This document shows, in pieces, positions 60,907-64,000 of a stretch of DNA of 64,000 bases. The DNA comes from an uncultured Roseburia sp. (GTDB taxonomy: Bacteria; Bacillota; Clostridia; Lachnospirales; Lachnospiraceae). Position 1 is the stretch's first letter. Each line of letters opens with the position of its first letter. Made by a program: the position numbers and the translations under genes. A model generated the notes under the pieces. It was given only the letters and a program-made list of their open reading frames with translations, was not told the DNA's origin and made no database searches. The stretch spans positions 78,014-142,013 of the forward strand of contig CAMFYL010000002.1 of NCBI GenBank assembly GCA_946002055.1, read 5' to 3'.

Positions 60907-63330
60907 ATGATGGGTATCAATAATCAATTTCTGGAGGAAACAGTTTTTGCTGTGGCTAACGGTTATGGCAATGTGAATCTTACCAAGGATATCATTCAGG
61001 GGGAAATGATGTATCAGCTCATTGACGGGGAGCCAAAGAGCTTAAATAAAAAACTGGGATTACCGGCAAATTCATCATATACAGATTATTTGAAGCATAG
61101 TGTTATGGGTGTTGCAGAGGAAGACCGAGAAGAATTTTTACAAATGTTTGATCGGAATCATCTTCTAAAATGCTATGAAAACGGAGAACACCATGTGTCA
61201 AACCGGTATTGGATTCGCTTCCCGAATCAGGAACCACTTTATGTGGAAAATCACTTTGCAATGTTTCGGGATGAGGAAACAGGAGATATTCTTGCTGTAG
61301 ATTATATTTTGGATCGGACCGAGCATTATCGCATCAAAAAACAGCAAGAAGAATTAGAAGAGAAGAATAAGAGACTGCAACATGCCCTTAGATATGAGCG
61401 GGAATATGCAGGCATGCTTTCAGCTCTTAAGAGAACATATTGGCAGGTTCTTTATGTGGATTTATCCACAGGTGTCTACAGCATCATCCATTCAGACAAG
61501 AACGTGGATGTGACAGGTAAGATAACGGGAGATGCAAAGGATGTCTTTCAAAAGTCTGCTATGTCATATGTTAAGGATGAGTACAGGGAAGAGATTAGCA
61601 ATTTTTTAGACATCAACACCTTGTGTCATCGCATTGTGGGAGGCGATGTCATATCAGCAGAGTATATGGATAGCACAGGCGAATGGAAAGAGTGTGCCTT
61701 CATTGCGTTGCAAAGAAATAGCGAGGGGGCTGTTTTGTCAGCTCTATTTACGATACGCGATATTAGCAAAGAGAAAAAACAGCAGATGGAACATAATCGT
61801 TTGCTGGAGCTTCGCATGAATACCATTTCAGAGGCCATTCATGGTGGATTTAAGCTGGGAAAGAACGATGAGAAGTTTTCTTTCATCAGAGTCTCAGAAC
61901 AGCTTGCAAATATGCTGGGATATGATACGGCCCAGGAGTTGGTAGAAGCTTCTGAGGGATGTATGGTTACAATCGTTCATCCTGAGGATGCGGCTCGTGA
62001 GATGCCGGGGGCAAAAAAATCCATTGAAACCGGCGAAATGTATACCATGCACTATAGGCTTCGCTGTAAGGATGGTACATGGAAGAATGTTGAGGACCGG
62101 GGGCGTCTGATTGTAAATGAAAAGGGTGAGGAGGAATTCTGGAGTTTCATTGTAGATCAGGATTTGTTGACGCAGTTGGAAACAGCAAACATTGCCAAGT
62201 CCAACTTCCTCTTTAATATGTCCCATGACATTCGAACACCGATGAACGCATTGCTGGGATATAACAAATTAATGAAAAAGGAGCTGAGTGATCCTAAGCT
62301 ATTAGAGTATCAAGAAAAAATGGAGCAGTCAGGTAATTTACTGCTTTCCATTATTAACAACGTGCTGGATATGGCTCGTATCGAAAGTGGCAAGACGGAG
62401 CTGAATGAGGGATGTTATGCTGTTGATCATTTATTAGATGATGTGGTGTGCGTATTTGAGGAGGCGGCCCAGAAGAAGGATATACACTTTACCTATGAGC
62501 TTCATGTAGAACATACATACGTTATGTGTGATGCAACGAAGGTAAAGGAAATCTTTATCAATCTTATTAGCAATGCCATCAAATACACCCCGGAGGGGGG
62601 CAGTGTAACAGTTGTGACAGGGGAGATTCCTTGTGAAAAAGATGGATATGTCTGTATCAAGACAGAGGTTATAGATACAGGTGTTGGTATGAGCAAGGAG
62701 TATTTACCACAACTCTTTGAATCCTTCTCCCGTGAAAGAAACACCACAATGGGAAAGGTGGCCGGAACAGGTCTTGGCATGTCCATTGTAAAAAGCCTTG
62801 TGGATATGATGGGTGGAACCATTGATGTGGAAAGTGAGCTGGGAAAGGGAACAAAATTTTCAGTCATCCTTCAACACAGAATTTCCGATGAGATTAGCCG
62901 GAAACACAAGAATATGATATCGGAAGCCGAGATGAGAGAAGTGATCAAAGGAAAAAAGATTCTCTTGGCTGAAGATAACGAGATGAATGCAGAAATCGCC
63001 ATGATTATTTTAGAGGATATGGGGTTTGTTGTGGAGCGCGTGGAAGACGGGTGCCAATGCGTGGCTAAGATAGAGCAGATGCCACCGGATGCCTACGACG
63101 TGATACTGATGGACATTCAGATGCCCAATATGGATGGCTATAATGCCACACAGCATATTCGACAGTTAAGTGATGGTGCAAAGGCAAATATCCCCATTGT
63201 GGCTATGACGGCAAATGCATTTTTGGAAGACAAGAATAGAGCTTTGGAAAATGGCATGAATGCTCATATTGCTAAGCCCATTGACGAGGAGAAGGTGATG
63301 GAGATTCTATTTACTATTTTTGAACAGTAG
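60907..63330 (+). CDS. Cytoplasmic hybrid histidine kinase with receiver domain
   Basis: This 807-residue protein has no membrane segment. An N-terminal PAS-like sensor region (about 1-140) leads into a coiled coil ([18 protein letters not shown]). A second sensory domain follows (about 170-300), then a PAS domain with PAC-like end around 310-430 ([19 protein letters not shown]). HisKA has phospho-acceptor H440 in [15 protein letters not shown]. HATPase has the N box [14 protein letters not shown] and G boxes [12 protein letters not shown] and GTGLGMSI. The C-terminal REC domain has LLAEDNEMN and phospho-acceptor D736 in [12 protein letters not shown]. It ends the chain internally, without an output domain, so signalling likely proceeds by phosphorelay to an unlinked partner. 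GGGGGAG precedes the ATG. Confidence 0.92.
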   Translation: MMGINNQFLEETVFAVANGYGNVNLTKDIIQGEMMYQLIDGEPKSLNKKLGLPANSSYTDYLKHSVMGVAEEDREEFLQMFDRNHLLKCYENGEHHVSNRYWIRFPNQEPLYVENHFAMFRDEETGDILAVDYILDRTEHYRIKKQQEELEEKNKRLQHALRYEREYAGMLSALKRTYWQVLYVDLSTGVYSIIHSDKNVDVTGKITGDAKDVFQKSAMSYVKDEYREEISNFLDINTLCHRIVGGDVISAEYMDSTGEWKECAFIALQRNSEGAVLSALFTIRDISKEKKQQMEHNRLLELRMNTISEAIHGGFKLGKNDEKFSFIRVSEQLANMLGYDTAQELVEASEGCMVTIVHPEDAAREMPGAKKSIETGEMYTMHYRLRCKDGTWKNVEDRGRLIVNEKGEEEFWSFIVDQDLLTQLETANIAKSNFLFNMSHDIRTPMNALLGYNKLMKKELSDPKLLEYQEKMEQSGNLLLSIINNVLDMARIESGKTELNEGCYAVDHLLDDVVCVFEEAAQKKDIHFTYELHVEHTYVMCDATKVKEIFINLISNAIKYTPEGGSVTVVTGEIPCEKDGYVCIKTEVIDTGVGMSKEYLPQLFESFSRERNTTMGKVAGTGLGMSIVKSLVDMMGGTIDVESELGKGTKFSVILQHRISDEISRKHKNMISEAEMREVIKGKKILLAEDNEMNAEIAMIILEDMGFVVERVEDGCQCVAKIEQMPPDAYDVILMDIQMPNMDGYNATQHIRQLSDGAKANIPIVAMTANAFLEDKNRALENGMNAHIAKPIDEEKVMEILFTIFEQ

Positions 63331-63389
63331 GAGAAAACTGTGGCAAGAACCTCGGAAGATGGTCTCTTGATGACATGCATAAGATTATA

Positions 63390-64000
63390 TTACCATACAC
63401 GGTTAACCAGGTCCTTACAGTAAGATAAAGAAAAGGAACTGTCTTGATTGCGAATCTCATTTTCGTTTGCCAGCGCGTCGGTGTATGCATCAAGGGGACA
63501 AACCGTTACACCATTTGTTCCTGTGGTTACGTGAGATACAAGCGGGATGATTTGGTGTTCATCGATGATAACGTTTCCCGTATCATCCTTTTTCAGTGTG
63601 ACTTGCGCCATACCTCCAATCATGCGATTGGCTATGCCGGCACCACTATCGCTTGTCCAGTTTACGAAGTTGCCGAGAGAGTAGTAAACAAGCATATGAT
63701 CTATTTGCTCCATAGGGCCAATGACGTGAGGGTGCGTGCCAAGAACAAGATCCACGCCATTTTCCGCAAAAAGCTTTGCCCATTTCTTTTGCATGGCGTC
63801 AGCTTCCAGATAGTACTCTGTTCCCCAGTGAGGACAAACAATGGTAAAATCTGCTTCTTCCTCGGCTCGTTTCATGTCTGCAATCACACTTTCTTCGGAT
63901 AGATAATCTACGGCGTAGGGCATATCCTTTGGTGGGGCAATGCCGTTGGTTCCGTGACAAACCACATCAAAACCTGCATTCACCAGTGCATCTGCCATTT
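63390..64000 (-). CDS. CapA/PgsA-like metallophosphatase-fold protein, partial
   Basis: The C-terminal 202 residues or so are visible on the minus strand; the N-terminus lies beyond the right edge. The segments NAGFDVVCHGTNG, DFTIVCPHWGTEYYLEADAMQKKWAKLFAENGVDLVLGTHPHVI and MLVYYSLGNFV match the PGA_cap (CapA) family. Its calcineurin-like fold uses the H of CPHWG and GTHPHV as metal or catalytic residues. CapA proteins act outside the cell in poly-gamma-glutamate or capsule synthesis, and relatives may have other hydrolytic roles. It is convergent with the hybrid kinase, with 59 bases between the stops. It is the only minus-strand gene of the window. Confidence 0.85.
   Translation of the reverse strand, partial: MADALVNAGFDVVCHGTNGIAPPKDMPYAVDYLSEESVIADMKRAEEEADFTIVCPHWGTEYYLEADAMQKKWAKLFAENGVDLVLGTHPHVIGPMEQIDHMLVYYSLGNFVNWTSDSGAGIANRMIGGMAQVTLKKDDTGNVIIDEHQIIPLVSHVTTGTNGVTVCPLDAYTDALANENEIRNQDSSFSLSYCKDLVNRVW

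Overview
The window looks like a chromosomal segment of an anaerobic Firmicute, most likely a gut Lachnospiraceae (Clostridia). The reasons are the conserved Firmicutes gene order murE-priA-def-fmt-yugP-rsmB-rlmN-prpC-prkC-rsgA-rpe-thiN, the addB-addA recombination pair, era-yqzL-recO, homodimeric-type GlyRS, pyruvate phosphate dikinase, DUF975 and CmpB-type membrane proteins, and a 2-hydroxyacyl-CoA-dehydratase-type iron-sulfur system. All genes run on the + strand except a truncated CapA-like gene at the right edge. No rRNA, tRNA, CRISPR array, intact IS element or prophage was seen.

Layout. 1-2.4 kb: small membrane proteins, YbjQ, dtd, a CmpB-like protein and a flavodoxin. 2.5-3.9 kb: pyrBI. 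3.9-17.4 kb: the long housekeeping operon of cell wall, replication restart, N-formyl-methionine processing, rRNA methylation and the PASTA kinase/phosphatase pair. 17.4-27.3 kb: a DUF975 protein, addBA, a foldase lipoprotein and a Lys/Ala-rich protein. 27.6-36.3 kb: an unusual redox locus made of a CooC-like nickel ATPase, two 2-hydroxyacyl-CoA-dehydratase-like subunits, an ATP-dependent activase, a tiny membrane protein, a CODH/ACS-beta-like protein, a 956-residue Fe-S flavoprotein and HypA. 36.6-38.8 kb: an Rrf2/IscR regulator, a small protein and a chemotaxis receptor. 39-47.3 kb: branched-chain and serine biosynthesis (leuB, ilvD, ilvB, serC, serA, DUF1015). 47.4-53.8 kb: MscS, an M16C protease, era-yqzL-recO and an anchored protein. 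54-58.3 kb: glyS and ppdK. 58.5-64 kb: a RelB/PIN toxin-antitoxin pair, DUF1648, maf, mgsA, a hybrid histidine kinase and the CapA fragment.

Two things stand out. First, the 27.6-36.3 kb locus looks like an uncharacterised, probably nickel-dependent, ATP-gated low-potential reductase or dehydratase. It has two nickel-delivery proteins (CooC with its CxC motif, HypA with its MHE start) but no hydrogenase, no CooS and no CoA-transferase nearby. Second, there is a family of large structured hairpin elements in the 5' leaders of three unrelated genes (9157-9394, 40309-40444, 53847-53991), plus a truncated copy (38904-38940). They share a CU bulge and a GC-GNRA-GC mini-hairpin followed by GUG, while the stem sequences differ between copies and stay paired. 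A second, smaller REP-like palindromic family occurs at 525-573, 3875-3947 and, inverted, 58305-58355. Both repeat families and the redox locus were read by eye; database searches named in the findings would decide whether they are known.
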